The translations under genes and the position numbers were made by a program. Below the pieces are notes generated by a model. The model ran no database searches, was not told the DNA's origin, and was given only the letters and a program-made list of their open reading frames with translations. 20,282 nucleotides of DNA, taken from IMG/VR virus record IMGVR_UViG_3300039412_000906, positions 1 through 20,282 of that record, one strand, 5' to 3'. Within the stretch, counting starts at the first letter, position 1, and every line of letters starts with the position of its first letter. Positions 5,916 to 12,722 of the stretch are shown here, in pieces. The stretch comes from a virus.

Positions 5916-6488
5916 CTACAAGTGCTTTCCTACCGTCATTTTGCCAAGCGTTGCCACGGGGGTAGCTGCGTCGGCGGAATTCAGGCCGTTGACGAGATTG
6001 ACGAGATTCGCGCGGGAGATCTTCCAGCCTCGGTCGGAAACGGCGGGCAAGCGGCCGTCGTCGATGGCGCGGCGGATATAGGTTTCAGTGAAGCCGGTGA
6101 ACTCTGAGGCCTGGGCGACGGTCAGCATGAGCGCCTGGGGCTGGGCTCCGGCGGCCATCTTGAGCAACTCCTGGAGCAAGTTGTTGGGGGTGGGTAAGGG
6201 CTCGCGGCGGGCGAGGGCGGTAGCGACGTGGGAGCGATTGAGCGCGGCGGCGCTTTCCTCGGTCGAGGCTTTGGGCATGACGACGGGATCGGCGGCGGCG
6301 ACGATGCGGTCGACGTCGGCGGGATCGAAGACTGGCTCGGGCTTCTTGCCGGGGCGGAAGCGATCGGCGCGGATGGGGCCGAGGCCTTCGCGGTAGCGGC
6401 GGTCGAGAGTGCGGGCGCTGATTCGTAAACGCTCACACGTCTGTTTCGTGGTGAGCCAGGTGGATAGGTCAGGCTGAGGCTTGGGCAT
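5916..6488 (-). CDS. Double helix-turn-helix DNA-binding protein
   Basis: A 190-aa protein. ATG is preceded by AGGAGCAAC; an earlier start would overlap the previous gene heavily. Residues 11-62 (WLTTKQTCERLRISARTLDR...FDPADVDRIV) form a MerR/excisionase-like winged HTH. Residues 121-169 (MLTVAQASEFTGFTETYIRRAIDDGRLPAV) form a second one. A linker of about 55 residues separates them. Two excisionase-like domains in one chain suit a repressor, a plasmid/phage partition-type adaptor or a recombination directionality factor; a serine recombinase is encoded nearby on the other strand. Which DNA it binds is not shown. Confidence 0.75.
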   Translation of the reverse strand: MPKPQPDLSTWLTTKQTCERLRISARTLDRRYREGLGPIRADRFRPGKKPEPVFDPADVDRIVAAADPVVMPKASTEESAAALNRSHVATALARREPLPTPNNLLQELLKMAAGAQPQALMLTVAQASEFTGFTETYIRRAIDDGRLPAVSDRGWKISRANLVNLVNGLNSADAATPVATLGKMTVGKHL

Positions 6489-6687
6489 GTTGCTCCTGGG
6501 GATGAAAGTTGCGGGCTGCGGTCTGAAGGCAATCGTGGTGAGCGTAGTGCTCGACGAGTTCGAAGCGTGTGGGGCGCTCAATCCCGTCGCGGTCGGTCAC
6601 CAGCAGCGGCGTGACCAGCGGATCGCGGATGCTGATCTGTACATCCTGTTCGAAGACGGGGCGGTGGCAGAAGTAGCAGTTGGTCAT
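6469..6687 (-). CDS. Small zinc-finger-like protein
   Basis: A 72-aa protein starting MTNCYFCHRPVF. Cys4-x2-Cys7-His8 near the start and His51-Asp-Cys53 (YAHHDC) suggest a single treble-clef-like or LIM-like zinc site. ATG is preceded by GAGG with a 5-base spacer. It overlaps the upstream gene's TGA by one base (TGATG) and the downstream start by 20 bases. Function unknown; adaptors of this size often bind nucleic acid or host proteins. Confidence 0.65.
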   Translation of the reverse strand: MTNCYFCHRPVFEQDVQISIRDPLVTPLLVTDRDGIERPTRFELVEHYAHHDCLQTAARNFHPQEQHAQASA

Positions 6688-6986
6688 CAGTTCCTCGCGG
6701 CGCGGAAGAATTCGCACGTTGCCTTTTGCTGAGCGGCATTGTCGGCCAGGTATGGAATGGCCTCGTCCATCGTCTGGAAGCGCGTTGGGGCGTCCTCGAT
6801 CGTATACTTGCGCGAGTGGCAGATTCCGCACCTGTCCTCCGCGCCGTGGGCGCACAGGCCACGGAAGAACTCAAGCAGCCGGCTGCGCATCTCCTCGATG
6901 GGTTCGCCATCCGGACTCTGGTACGCGTTGCCCACTATACAGTGGCGCTCGGGACAGAGCATCTGGACGATGCGCACGCGGGACAT
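6687..6986 (-). CDS. Conserved small protein with CxxC motif
   Basis: A 99-aa protein. It has an N-terminal beta-strand and CPERHC motif (residues 11-16), then a CGICHSRK knuckle around residues 53-60, and a helical end (FQTMDEAIPYLADNAAQQKATCEFF). The Cys pairs look like one split zinc ribbon. TAATG joins it to the upstream HNH gene. I recall similar proteins in acidobacterial mobile DNA without known function. Confidence 0.65.
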   Translation of the reverse strand: MSRVRIVQMLCPERHCIVGNAYQSPDGEPIEEMRSRLLEFFRGLCAHGAEDRCGICHSRKYTIEDAPTRFQTMDEAIPYLADNAAQQKATCEFFRAARN

Positions 6987-7453
6987 TACCGCGGCTCCGT
7001 TTGGGCGAGCGATTCGAACTTCTCGCCGAATGCGGCGGCGGCGGGGGGCATCGCGATTACATCGAGCAGTGGCCTAGCCGCGTCTTTCCGCGCCGACCTG
7101 GTTTCTTTGTGGTGGAGCTTATCGTAATTGAGATGGCACCACTGGCAGAGGGCGAGGAGGTTCTCGTCGCGGTCGTCGCCGGCGATGTGATTGAGGTGGG
7201 CGACGGTGAGGACGATGCGCACCTCGCGCGTATCGGCTAAGAGCTGGCAGGCGCTGACCCGTCCTTGGGGGCTGTGCCACTTGCCGCGGAGGGACAGCAG
7301 CGAGCGCCAGAGGCCATCAGGGCCGCGCTCGACGCGCTGATGGTTGGGTACGCCGCATTGTTCACAGCGATGGTGAGCGCGGGCGAGGATGCGCAAGCGG
7401 ACCTGGAGCCAAGGTCCGCGGTAGAAAATGCGAAGATCACGACGGATTGGCAT
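6986..7453 (-). CDS. HNH endonuclease
   Basis: A 155-aa protein. ATG follows AGGAGGCCC. Cys30-x2-Cys33 and Cys103-x2-Cys106 build the structural zinc site. The HNH core is VAHLNHIAGDDRDENLLALC with His86 and His89, Asn98, then His107 in QWCH. Spacing is typical of phage HNH nucleases of the HNH (PF01844-like) group. Phage HNH enzymes nick DNA during packaging, homing or host degradation. Here it sits in the early operon far from terminase, so a packaging role is less obvious. Overlaps on both sides indicate coupled translation. Confidence 0.85.
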   Translation of the reverse strand: MPIRRDLRIFYRGPWLQVRLRILARAHHRCEQCGVPNHQRVERGPDGLWRSLLSLRGKWHSPQGRVSACQLLADTREVRIVLTVAHLNHIAGDDRDENLLALCQWCHLNYDKLHHKETRSARKDAARPLLDVIAMPPAAAAFGEKFESLAQTEPR

Positions 7454-7727
7454 GGGCCTCCTGTTGTGCGGGCGATTCGCCGGCAAGTTCACGCAGGTGG
7501 TCGAGGAAGGCGAGAGTGCGATCGCGAAGATCCATCGCGGTGGCTTTCTCGGGCTCGGTTGGGATCTGCAACACAACCAGGCTGAGGAAGGCGATGGCGT
7601 CGCGGAGGACAGGGTCGACGCGCTGGACGTAGCGATAGCGGCAGGATTGCCGCTTGAGGATGCGGTTGACATCCGCCTGAGCCGCGCGGCCGCGTTGGAC
7701 GAATTCCTCGATTTGGTTGATGCTCAC
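7437..7727 (-). CDS. Helical hypothetical protein
   Basis: A 96-aa protein starting at GTG, chosen because GTGA overlaps the upstream stop. It is helical throughout (INQIEEFVQRGRAAQADVNRIL, LRDRTLAFLDHLRELAGE) with no metal site. The 3' end overlaps the HNH gene start by 17 bases. Function unknown. Confidence 0.6.
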   Translation of the reverse strand: MSINQIEEFVQRGRAAQADVNRILKRQSCRYRYVQRVDPVLRDAIAFLSLVVLQIPTEPEKATAMDLRDRTLAFLDHLRELAGESPAQQEAHANPS

Positions 7728-7972
7728 GGGTGCTTCATGATGTCTTCTAGCAGAGCCGATAGTAGGGCATGGGGTTGCTCGCGCGCGAATGCCTCCATCT
7801 CGGAGGTGACTGAGTCGTACTCGGCGAGAACGGCTCCCAATCGCAAGGCTCCCTCTTTCATGCCGGCGTCGAGCATCTGGGCGTAAGCCGCGCGCGCGGG
7901 CTCGATTAGCATTCCCAGGGCGTTGCGCTGCCGCATGGAAAGGGTGGCCATTTTAGCGACGATAGGGCTCAT
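7724..7972 (-). CDS. Helical hypothetical protein
   Basis: An 82-aa protein. The ATG that overlaps the upstream TGA (ATGA) and lies after GAGG is preferred over a GTG two codons earlier. Sequence is alpha-helical (LSMRQRNALGMLIEPARAA, YDSVTSEMEAFAREQPHALL). No signal peptide or metal site. Its stop forms GTGA with the next start. Confidence 0.6.
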   Translation of the reverse strand: MSPIVAKMATLSMRQRNALGMLIEPARAAYAQMLDAGMKEGALRLGAVLAEYDSVTSEMEAFAREQPHALLSALLEDIMKHP

Positions 7973-8409
7973 ACGCACCTCGAGCAGAGATTAGGAGTGG
8001 CCCAGAAGCAGCCACCGGAACAGGACTTCGACTCGGAACAGCCACAGTGGAAGCAGGAGTGTTCGGCGCCGGCGGCGATGCGCGCCTGGCGCTCGAATTC
8101 CAGAGCCGCGAGAGCCTGCATGGCGGTTAGCGCCTCGGGATTGTCTTCGTCCAGGAGAGTGGGCAGCTCTTCGCGGATGTCGGCCGCCTCTTCGGGGCAG
8201 AGATCATCCTCGGTCACGCGAACCACCTCGAGGTCGCCTGGGGCAATCAGCCGGAATGTGATGATGCGGCGGATTTGCCGTTTGTTGCCGACATAGAGGT
8301 CGTAGTCGTAGTCGTAATCGAAGCCGGCGCCTTTGGTCCGCACGTGCACGCTGGGCAGGTGGATGTGGCGGGGAAGGGCGCGGCGGGATGTGGCGCGAGC
8401 TGGGCTCAT
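7969..8409 (-). CDS. Protein with C-terminal zinc ribbon
   Basis: A 146-aa protein. The N-terminal part is basic, then DYDYDYD (residues 31-37) is encoded by a small trinucleotide-like repeat. The middle is acidic (EEAADIREELPTLLDEDN). The C-terminus carries CFHCGC...CSGGCFW...LCSRC with Cys119, 122, 124, 130, 134, 142 and 145, a dense zinc-ribbon motif recurring at the end of unrelated phage proteins. Coupling by ATGA on both sides. A DNA- or polymerase-binding adaptor is possible. Confidence 0.7.
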   Translation of the reverse strand: MSPARATSRRALPRHIHLPSVHVRTKGAGFDYDYDYDLYVGNKRQIRRIITFRLIAPGDLEVVRVTEDDLCPEEAADIREELPTLLDEDNPEALTAMQALAALEFERQARIAAGAEHSCFHCGCSESKSCSGGCFWATPNLCSRCV

Positions 8410-8567
8410 GACGTTTTGACCTCCGAAGCATTCTTGACGCAGGCTGGGCAGTAGTGAAACTGAAGCTCGTTCCAGACCAAGACAACGATGGAGGTATCCG
8501 GAGGGATGACGAACCCGCAGCGGGAACAGCGATAGGGGGCGTCCTGGGCTTCGATGCGGGCGATCAT
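8406..8567 (-). CDS. Small zinc-ribbon protein
   Basis: A 53-aa protein: MIARIEAQDAPYRCSRCGFV, then IVVLVWNELQFHYCPACVK. Cys14-x2-Cys17 and Cys40-x2-Cys43 make a clean four-Cys zinc ribbon. Both ends overlap neighbours by ATGA, which strongly supports a real gene despite its size. Role unknown; ribbons of this kind in phages often modulate RNA polymerase or bind nucleic acid. Confidence 0.7.
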   Translation of the reverse strand: MIARIEAQDAPYRCSRCGFVIPPDTSIVVLVWNELQFHYCPACVKNASEVKTS

Positions 8568-8878
8568 TCGGAGGCCGCCTCTCGCTCGGCCGCGCTCAAT
8601 GGCGCGTTGGCACCGGGAGTTTCAACGCGTCGGAGGTCGCGGCCCATCTTGCAATCGCAATAGTCCACGGGCCAATTCGACAGAGTGTTCGTTCCGGCAA
8701 CCGCGCCGGTGCGATCGATAATGCGACCGATGCCGTTGCATTTTTCGCAGCGGGGAACGGCGGGCCGAGTACGCGACGCCTCGTACAGGCGCTCCCAGGT
8801 GGCCATGGTTTCGGGTCCGACGGCGCGTAACCATGCCAAAAATGCCAGGTCGGCGGCATTGTCATCTTGTGGCGTCAT
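8564..8878 (-). CDS. Small Cys-motif hypothetical protein
   Basis: A 104-aa protein. The N-terminal half is helical (DLAFLAWLRAVGPETMATWERLY). CEKCNGIGRI and YCDCKMG form half of a DnaJ-like cysteine knuckle (CxxCxGxG...CxC). The rest is charged. It overlaps the gene remnant upstream by ATGA. Similar CxxCxGxG segments also mark phage replication-loader partners, but no such claim can be made here. Confidence 0.65.
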   Translation of the reverse strand: MTPQDDNAADLAFLAWLRAVGPETMATWERLYEASRTRPAVPRCEKCNGIGRIIDRTGAVAGTNTLSNWPVDYCDCKMGRDLRRVETPGANAPLSAAEREAASE

Positions 8879-8984
8879 CTGGGGACCACCTTGTCATAAG
8901 CGGGGTTGTCGCCGAGCCGTAGGAGGGCGGCGGTTGCCGGCAGACCGGACATCTGAACATCCTGGATGATGCCCGTTATCATTT
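8875..8984 (-). pseudogene. 3' part of a gene split by the insertion sequence
   Basis: This part continues ITGIIQDVQMSGLPATAALL and ends GDNPAYDKVVPR. Joined to the 5' part after removing the element and one copy of the 8-bp duplication, the reading frame runs through ...HIRKMI-TGIIQDV... without a shift, giving a 99-aa protein. Alone, it contains an ATG (8982-8980) made partly from the duplicated target that could start a 35-aa peptide. A -10-like TATAAT from the IS end lies six bases before that ATG. Confidence 0.85.
8977..8984. repeat. Target-site duplication, left copy
   Basis: TATCATTT directly precedes the left inverted repeat and is identical to the eight bases after the right inverted repeat. 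Eight bases is the usual duplication size for IS1595-family insertions. Confidence 0.95.
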
Positions 8985-9006
8985 GGGAATTATATACATG
9001 ACTCCC
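8985..9006. repeat. IS left terminal inverted repeat
   Basis: Twenty-two bases starting GGGAATTATATACATGAC and ending CTCCC, perfectly inverted with respect to the other end. Read outward (minus strand) it contains TATAAT followed by TCCC. Confidence 0.95.
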
Positions 9007-9013
9007 GAAACCC

Positions 9014-9142
9014 TTAGCTGTCAACACGTTTCCGCCGATTCTGTTTCTTCCGTTTTCGGGGTTTCGGAGTCTTGCCGATGGGCCGATATGCCAGCACCAC
9101 ATCGACGATTTTATCCAGCACTCCGGGGGTTTCCGGTTTCAT
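9014..9142 (-). CDS. Small basic IS-encoded peptide
   Basis: A 42-aa peptide: a helical first half (PGVLDKIVDVVLAYRPIG) and a Lys/Arg-rich tail (KTPKPRKRKKQNRRKRV). Its ATG overlaps the transposase TGA (ATGA), so it is translationally coupled to it. Composition suggests nucleic-acid binding. Small basic genes behind IS1595-type transposases are something I recall, but no function is established to my knowledge. Confidence 0.65.
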   Translation of the reverse strand: MKPETPGVLDKIVDVVLAYRPIGKTPKPRKRKKQNRRKRVDS

Positions 9143-10056
9143 TGGATCAGCCCCTTGTACGTGAGACGTTTCCCGCTCGTGTTGTCGATGAAACTGTCCA
9201 GCCGCTCAAACGTGTGGCGCTTCACGTCGCCATCGTTCAGCCGGAAGGTGAACTCATCGACGTACCGCTGCAAGTGCTTCGGGCTGGCATGGTGGTAGAC
9301 GCCATGGAGCCCGCGCTTCAGGACGGCCCAGACGCTCTCTATGCTGTTGGTAGAGACTGGCCCGCGCGCGAATTCACCAGCCCCGTGGTTTACCGTGTCA
9401 TGGTCAAAGAACAATCCACCGAGATCGTTGTACGCTCCGTGCTCATCGGTGTAGACCTGGGAGCCGACTTCAACCGCGCCATGGATTTCGTTCTGGACAG
9501 TGCCAAGGGCCGTGTCCGGTACGACCATGGCCACGGTCTGACCACCACGCGCGCGCAAGCCAAGGACGGCGGTCTTGCCTACGGAGCCACGGCCCGCGTT
9601 GAGCTTTTTCCATTCGTGCTTGTTGCGCTCTTTTCCGCCGATGAAAGTTTCGTCGATTTCGACGGTGCCTTGGAGCTTTGCCAACTTCGTACCACATGCC
9701 TCGCGCAAGCGCCCCAGAATGAACCACGCGGTTTTCTGGGTCACGCCGATCTCTTTGGCCAGTTGCAGCGAAGAGATGCCCTTGCGGGCCGTAACGAGCA
9801 AGTACATGGCATAGACCCACTTGTGCAGTGGAACATGGGAGCGCTCGAAAATCGTGCCCGTCCGAACCGTGAAATCCAATTGGCAGGCATTGCATCGGTG
9901 GAAGCCGTCCTTGCGTGGGGTAAGCCTGTCCCCCGCGTGGCAAGACGGACAGACCGAGCCATTAGGCCAGAGCCGATCTTCCAGATACGCGCGCGCGGAT
10001 TCTTCGTCAGGGATAAGCTCGAAAAGTTGGAAGGTGCTAATTGTGCTTTTGCTCAT
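9139..10056 (-). CDS. IS1595-family transposase
   Basis: A 305-aa transposase of ISXO2-like type. N-terminal zinc ribbon: CPSCH (residues 36-40) and CNAC (55-58). The catalytic RNase H-like core has Asp135 in EIDETFIGG, Asp204 in YTDEHGAY, and a later NSIE segment (237-240) within the conserved end of the ISXO2 core. The C-terminus (HLQRYVDEFTFRLN) is typical. Length is normal and no frameshift or stop is seen. Starts 3 bases after the stop of the passenger gene. Confidence 0.95.
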   Translation of the reverse strand: MSKSTISTFQLFELIPDEESARAYLEDRLWPNGSVCPSCHAGDRLTPRKDGFHRCNACQLDFTVRTGTIFERSHVPLHKWVYAMYLLVTARKGISSLQLAKEIGVTQKTAWFILGRLREACGTKLAKLQGTVEIDETFIGGKERNKHEWKKLNAGRGSVGKTAVLGLRARGGQTVAMVVPDTALGTVQNEIHGAVEVGSQVYTDEHGAYNDLGGLFFDHDTVNHGAGEFARGPVSTNSIESVWAVLKRGLHGVYHHASPKHLQRYVDEFTFRLNDGDVKRHTFERLDSFIDNTSGKRLTYKGLIQ

Positions 10057-10059
10057 GGT

Positions 10060-10464
10060 CTACCGACCGCCTCCAACCGGGATCGCTTCCAGTTGCGCGA
10101 CCGCTTCCGCCAATTTCTTTTCTACCTCGGCTACCACATTGCGAAGATTGACTTTAGATCCGGGGTGAATCGAAACTTCAGAATCGCCGGCTTGGTCAAA
10201 CCCGCCGGTACTTTCTCGGTAGAGAAGGCCCCCGCCCGCTTTTTGCGCGTGATCGCTCATGCGAACGGTGATTTCCGCTTCGTAGCCGTCTCGGTCAAAC
10301 GTGCCCACGGTCAGGTACGCCGACCCAACGCCATACCAGGAGTCTTTCGTCTTAAGCCATTTCGTCGGGGCTGGCCTTCGGAGCGAAGCGGCAAGCTGGC
10401 GACCTGCGTAGCCAGCACCTTCCAAAACGGCGATCAATCTGTTCCATCTATCGTTCGGCTTCAT
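10060..10464 (-). CDS. IS passenger protein of unknown function
   Basis: A 134-aa protein between the right inverted repeat and the transposase. The N-terminus is helical and basic (KPNDRWNRLIAVLEGAGYAG), the centre beta-rich (YGVGSAYLTVGTFDRDGYEAEITVRMSDHAQKAGG), the end a helix (LRNVVAEVEKKLAEAVAQLE). The VRxSDH motif recurs in small mobile-element proteins I recall, without a known activity. The start was chosen because TTGCTT-17-TATATT ends six bases before this ATG, predicting a leaderless mRNA. Co-transcribed with the transposase. Confidence 0.75.
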   Translation of the reverse strand: MKPNDRWNRLIAVLEGAGYAGRQLAASLRRPAPTKWLKTKDSWYGVGSAYLTVGTFDRDGYEAEITVRMSDHAQKAGGGLLYRESTGGFDQAGDSEVSIHPGSKVNLRNVVAEVEKKLAEAVAQLEAIPVGGGR

Positions 10465-10470
10465 AATCTT

Positions 10471-10499
10471 AATATACTTGATTCCCTCACAAAAAGCAA
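10471..10499 (-). promoter_or_regulatory. Promoter of the IS operon
   Basis: On the minus strand: TTGCTT (10499-10494), a 17-base spacer, TATATT (10476-10471), then AAGATT and the ATG at 10464. The predicted transcription start coincides with the A of the ATG, and no Shine-Dalgarno sequence is present, so initiation would be leaderless. Confidence 0.7.
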
Positions 10500-10543
10500 G
10501 AGAAAAATGCACCCCGTACAGAGATTTTTGAAGAAAAGGCGAA

Positions 10544-10565
10544 GGGAGTCATGTATATAATTCCC
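10544..10565. repeat. IS right terminal inverted repeat
   Basis: Perfect inverted copy of the left end, reading GGGAGTCATGTATATAATTC then CC. Confidence 0.95.
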
Positions 10566-10573
10566 TATCATTT
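10566..10573. repeat. Target-site duplication, right copy
   Basis: TATCATTT, identical to the copy before the left inverted repeat. Confidence 0.95.
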
Positions 10574-10763
10574 TGCGGATGTGACCGGCAGATACGCCCA
10601 CGTTCGCCGGGTGCCGAAGGGCGAGCTGCAATTGCGCGACGGTTCCCAGTGCGGTCGATAGATCGAGGGCGAGATAGATCAGGACGTGGCCGTGATCCAG
10701 GCATTCGGCCGTGGAGCGACGCACCAGCTCGTCCTTCTCGGCGATGGAGATGGGCGGCGTCAT
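10566..10763 (-). pseudogene. 5' part of a gene split by the insertion sequence
   Basis: Encodes the first 66 residues, MTPPISIAEKDELVRRSTAE to GHIRKMI. Its ATG overlaps the replication gene's stop (ATGA). Reading on into the IS adds 34 foreign residues before a stop at 10461, so a 100-aa hybrid could still be made. The restored protein is 99 aa, helical, with a C-terminus ending GDNPAYDKVVPR; I recall similar small proteins in acidobacterial phages. Function unknown. Confidence 0.85.
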
Positions 10764-12373
10764 GTGAGACCTGCCTCTCTGAGAATCTCGCGGGCCCGGA
10801 GGCGATCCATCTCGTCGTAATCGGACTCGTTGGCCAAGACAGCGCGCGCGCGCGCGATGAGATCTTCTTGGCGCCGGCGCTCTTTGTCCTCGATCTGCTT
10901 CCAGTCGTCGCCATCGAACATTTTGGGTACGGCGACGCGGAGGAAGGCGACCGGATTGGAATAGCGCTGGAGATTGAGGCCCATGTCGCGGTTGCCAGGT
11001 CCGAATTCTCGCATCATGGCGCCCTTGCGGTGGATCATGTCGACGACGGTTTCGATGCGGCAGGATGGAGCGCGATTGCGGCAGGCGATTAGGAGGCCGC
11101 GGGCCATATCCTGCTCGACGTGGACAGGGTGGCAATATGTCCGCATGGTGGCCTGGACGATGGAGACTTCGACGGGGGAACCGGCGGCCGTAGACGAGGC
11201 GGAGGCCCTGGGTGCATCTGCCTCCCCCGAGGTGGTCACGAGTGGGCTCTCCGCTCGTTGGGGATTTACGGCCGCCGAAGGACGTGGGGTAGGGGCGGGA
11301 TGGGTGATGCGGTCACGTTCCGCTGCTCCGGCAGTGTCACTTTGCCGCCCCGTAGCGGTAGATTTTCGATTTGGAGAGGCGGCGGGGCTAGGGGTGGGTG
11401 AGCTTCCGGCGGGTTGGAGCGCCGGCGGGTGGCCCTGCGCCGCCTCGTGTTGGAGGCCGACCAAGCGGTTTACGGTCTGCTGCAATTCGGCCCTCGCCCG
11501 AACGAAGGCCTGTAGTGCGGCAGCGAAATCCGGATGGGCGGCTATGACTGGCGCCAGGATACGGTCCGCCGGATCGAGAAATGGCAAAAGGTATTGTGCG
11601 CCGGGATGGTCAGCAGGTTCCAGAGATGGCGAAATATGTTGTGTACTTTCGCTGATTTCAATAGACTTATCGTCCCAAAGGGGTACATCAACCGTACCCC
11701 TTTGGGCTTCGCTTCGTGCGATCGACTCGTCGATGGACTGCTGAATGTTCTTGGCGGGTTTCGGCTGCTGGAGGAGGTAGATGACCACCTTTCCAGCACG
11801 CCTTTTCTGCGCTTCCGAGAGGCTAGAGAGGGGCGTGACATAGCCACGGGCGATCGCGTCGTGGAGGGAAACGCCGGCGAGTTCGCAATAGGCGCGGCTG
11901 TCTGGCTGGCGGTTCCAACGTGCGCGGCAGATCAGACCTTCGTCGTTTTCCATGGACTCGAGGGCGCGCCGCACGCGTGCCTTGGTCGCCAGGACCGCTT
12001 TGAGCTGTTCCTCCGGGAGATGAACCTTCGATTCCTTGCAGGCGCCCCGCGTGGCGGCATTTAATAAGAGGACCAGGTCGTGACTCTGCAGCGGGGTCAC
12101 GTGCTCGGGTGCGTCCTTCCTTTTCGTTACGAGGCGCTCCTTTACGGCAACGCTGTTTTCGTAGCCGGCCGTGCGGAGAATGAGCAGGGACCAGATGCGG
12201 ACTTTCAGCGTCTGGTTCGGGCGCGCCATGGCGTAGACGGGGAGCTTGCCGACGTCCATCCACTCGCCAGGTGCGACGCGATCCCTCTTGAGATGGCGTG
12301 GGACGTACTTCTCTTTGGTCTCGCCGAGGTCCGGATCGAGGGCTTCGGCCTGGGCGCCCTTCCGCGTCAACAT
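10760..12373 (-). CDS. Putative replication/DNA-binding protein
   Basis: A 537-aa protein, first gene of the minus-strand early operon. Residues 1-200 are helical and basic with winged-helix character (LPVYAMARPNQTLKVRIWSL, KARVRRALESMENDEGLICR). Roughly residues 300-410 are Pro/Ala/Ser/Thr-rich and likely disordered. The C-terminal part is again folded and ends in charged helices. This plan fits phage replication initiators with an N-terminal origin-binding domain, but no Walker, primase or nuclease motif is seen. The ATG was chosen because AGGTGG lies five bases before it; an in-frame GTG five codons earlier is the alternative. Confidence 0.6.
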   Translation of the reverse strand: MLTRKGAQAEALDPDLGETKEKYVPRHLKRDRVAPGEWMDVGKLPVYAMARPNQTLKVRIWSLLILRTAGYENSVAVKERLVTKRKDAPEHVTPLQSHDLVLLLNAATRGACKESKVHLPEEQLKAVLATKARVRRALESMENDEGLICRARWNRQPDSRAYCELAGVSLHDAIARGYVTPLSSLSEAQKRRAGKVVIYLLQQPKPAKNIQQSIDESIARSEAQRGTVDVPLWDDKSIEISESTQHISPSLEPADHPGAQYLLPFLDPADRILAPVIAAHPDFAAALQAFVRARAELQQTVNRLVGLQHEAAQGHPPALQPAGSSPTPSPAASPNRKSTATGRQSDTAGAAERDRITHPAPTPRPSAAVNPQRAESPLVTTSGEADAPRASASSTAAGSPVEVSIVQATMRTYCHPVHVEQDMARGLLIACRNRAPSCRIETVVDMIHRKGAMMREFGPGNRDMGLNLQRYSNPVAFLRVAVPKMFDGDDWKQIEDKERRRQEDLIARARAVLANESDYDEMDRLRAREILREAGLT

Positions 12374-12423
12374 ACTGTCCACCTGCACTGCATCGTCGTC
12401 ATACTGTCCACCTGCACTGCATC
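12371..12423 (-). repeat. Tandem duplication of the translation-start module
   Basis: Two identical 24-bp copies (12371-12394 and 12400-12423) separated by five bases. Read on the minus strand each contains AGGTGGACAGTATG, i.e. a ribosome binding site and an ATG. The lower copy starts the replication gene. The upper copy starts an 11-codon frame (ATG at 12402) that stops four bases past the main ATG. Alternatively the repeats may be protein-binding iterons. Confidence 0.7.
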
Positions 12424-12722
12424 AAAAGCACCTCAAAAAAATCTCGAAATTGAGCCTTTGTTGCGCCGGGGAAACGTGCGAAGATGGGGGGGTGATGGTA
12501 CCCGGCGCCCGTGGCCGCATTCAACGCTACTTTCGAGGGTGAGCGCGAGATGCGGTCATGGGCCGAGTGGCGGCCCCCTTCCTTCCTGCGACAATCTACC
12601 CCACGGTTCTAGGGCAATTTGCGACCGGGACACCGATGCCTGGCCACGCTGCGCAGGTACTACCGGCCGGCTGATCCGTTCCAGTCGAACGCCTGCGCGC
12701 TGATGGGGCTGTGACTTCACAA
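12424..12722. other. Intergenic region upstream of the replication gene
   Basis: No convincing gene on either strand; frames are short and lack ribosome binding sites. A run of T bases on the minus strand and the near-palindrome CTCGAAATTGAG (12443-12454) lie just before the duplicated start module. A self-complementary CCGGCCGG lies near 12663. The promoter of the early operon and possibly the origin should be here, but I cannot point to a clear -35/-10 pair. Confidence 0.4.

Larger units (their letters stand above)
8985..10565 (-). mobile_element. IS1595-family (ISXO2-like) insertion sequence, 1581 bp
   Basis: Complete element: perfect 22-bp terminal inverted repeats beginning GGGAATTATATACATGACTC at each end, an 8-bp target duplication TATCATTT, and an intact 305-aa transposase. 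It carries two more genes on the same strand: a 134-aa passenger upstream of the transposase and a 42-aa basic peptide coupled downstream. It has inserted into a gene of the early operon in the same orientation as that operon. Intact ends and duplication show a recent insertion that may still be active. Confidence 0.95.

Noticed and set aside
8983-10560. A 525-codon plus-strand frame across the insertion sequence.
   Set aside because: Antisense to the transposase and passenger, both of which have clear motifs and a promoter; long antisense frames are usual in GC-rich DNA.
10841-10857. CG dinucleotide run as a possible Z-DNA element or repeat.
   Set aside because: It encodes alternating Ala/Arg in the replication protein and is explained by codon use.
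12246-12542. A 98-codon plus-strand frame across the start of the replication gene.
   Set aside because: It is antisense to a well-supported gene and its extension covers the duplicated start module; composition is that of a shadow frame.
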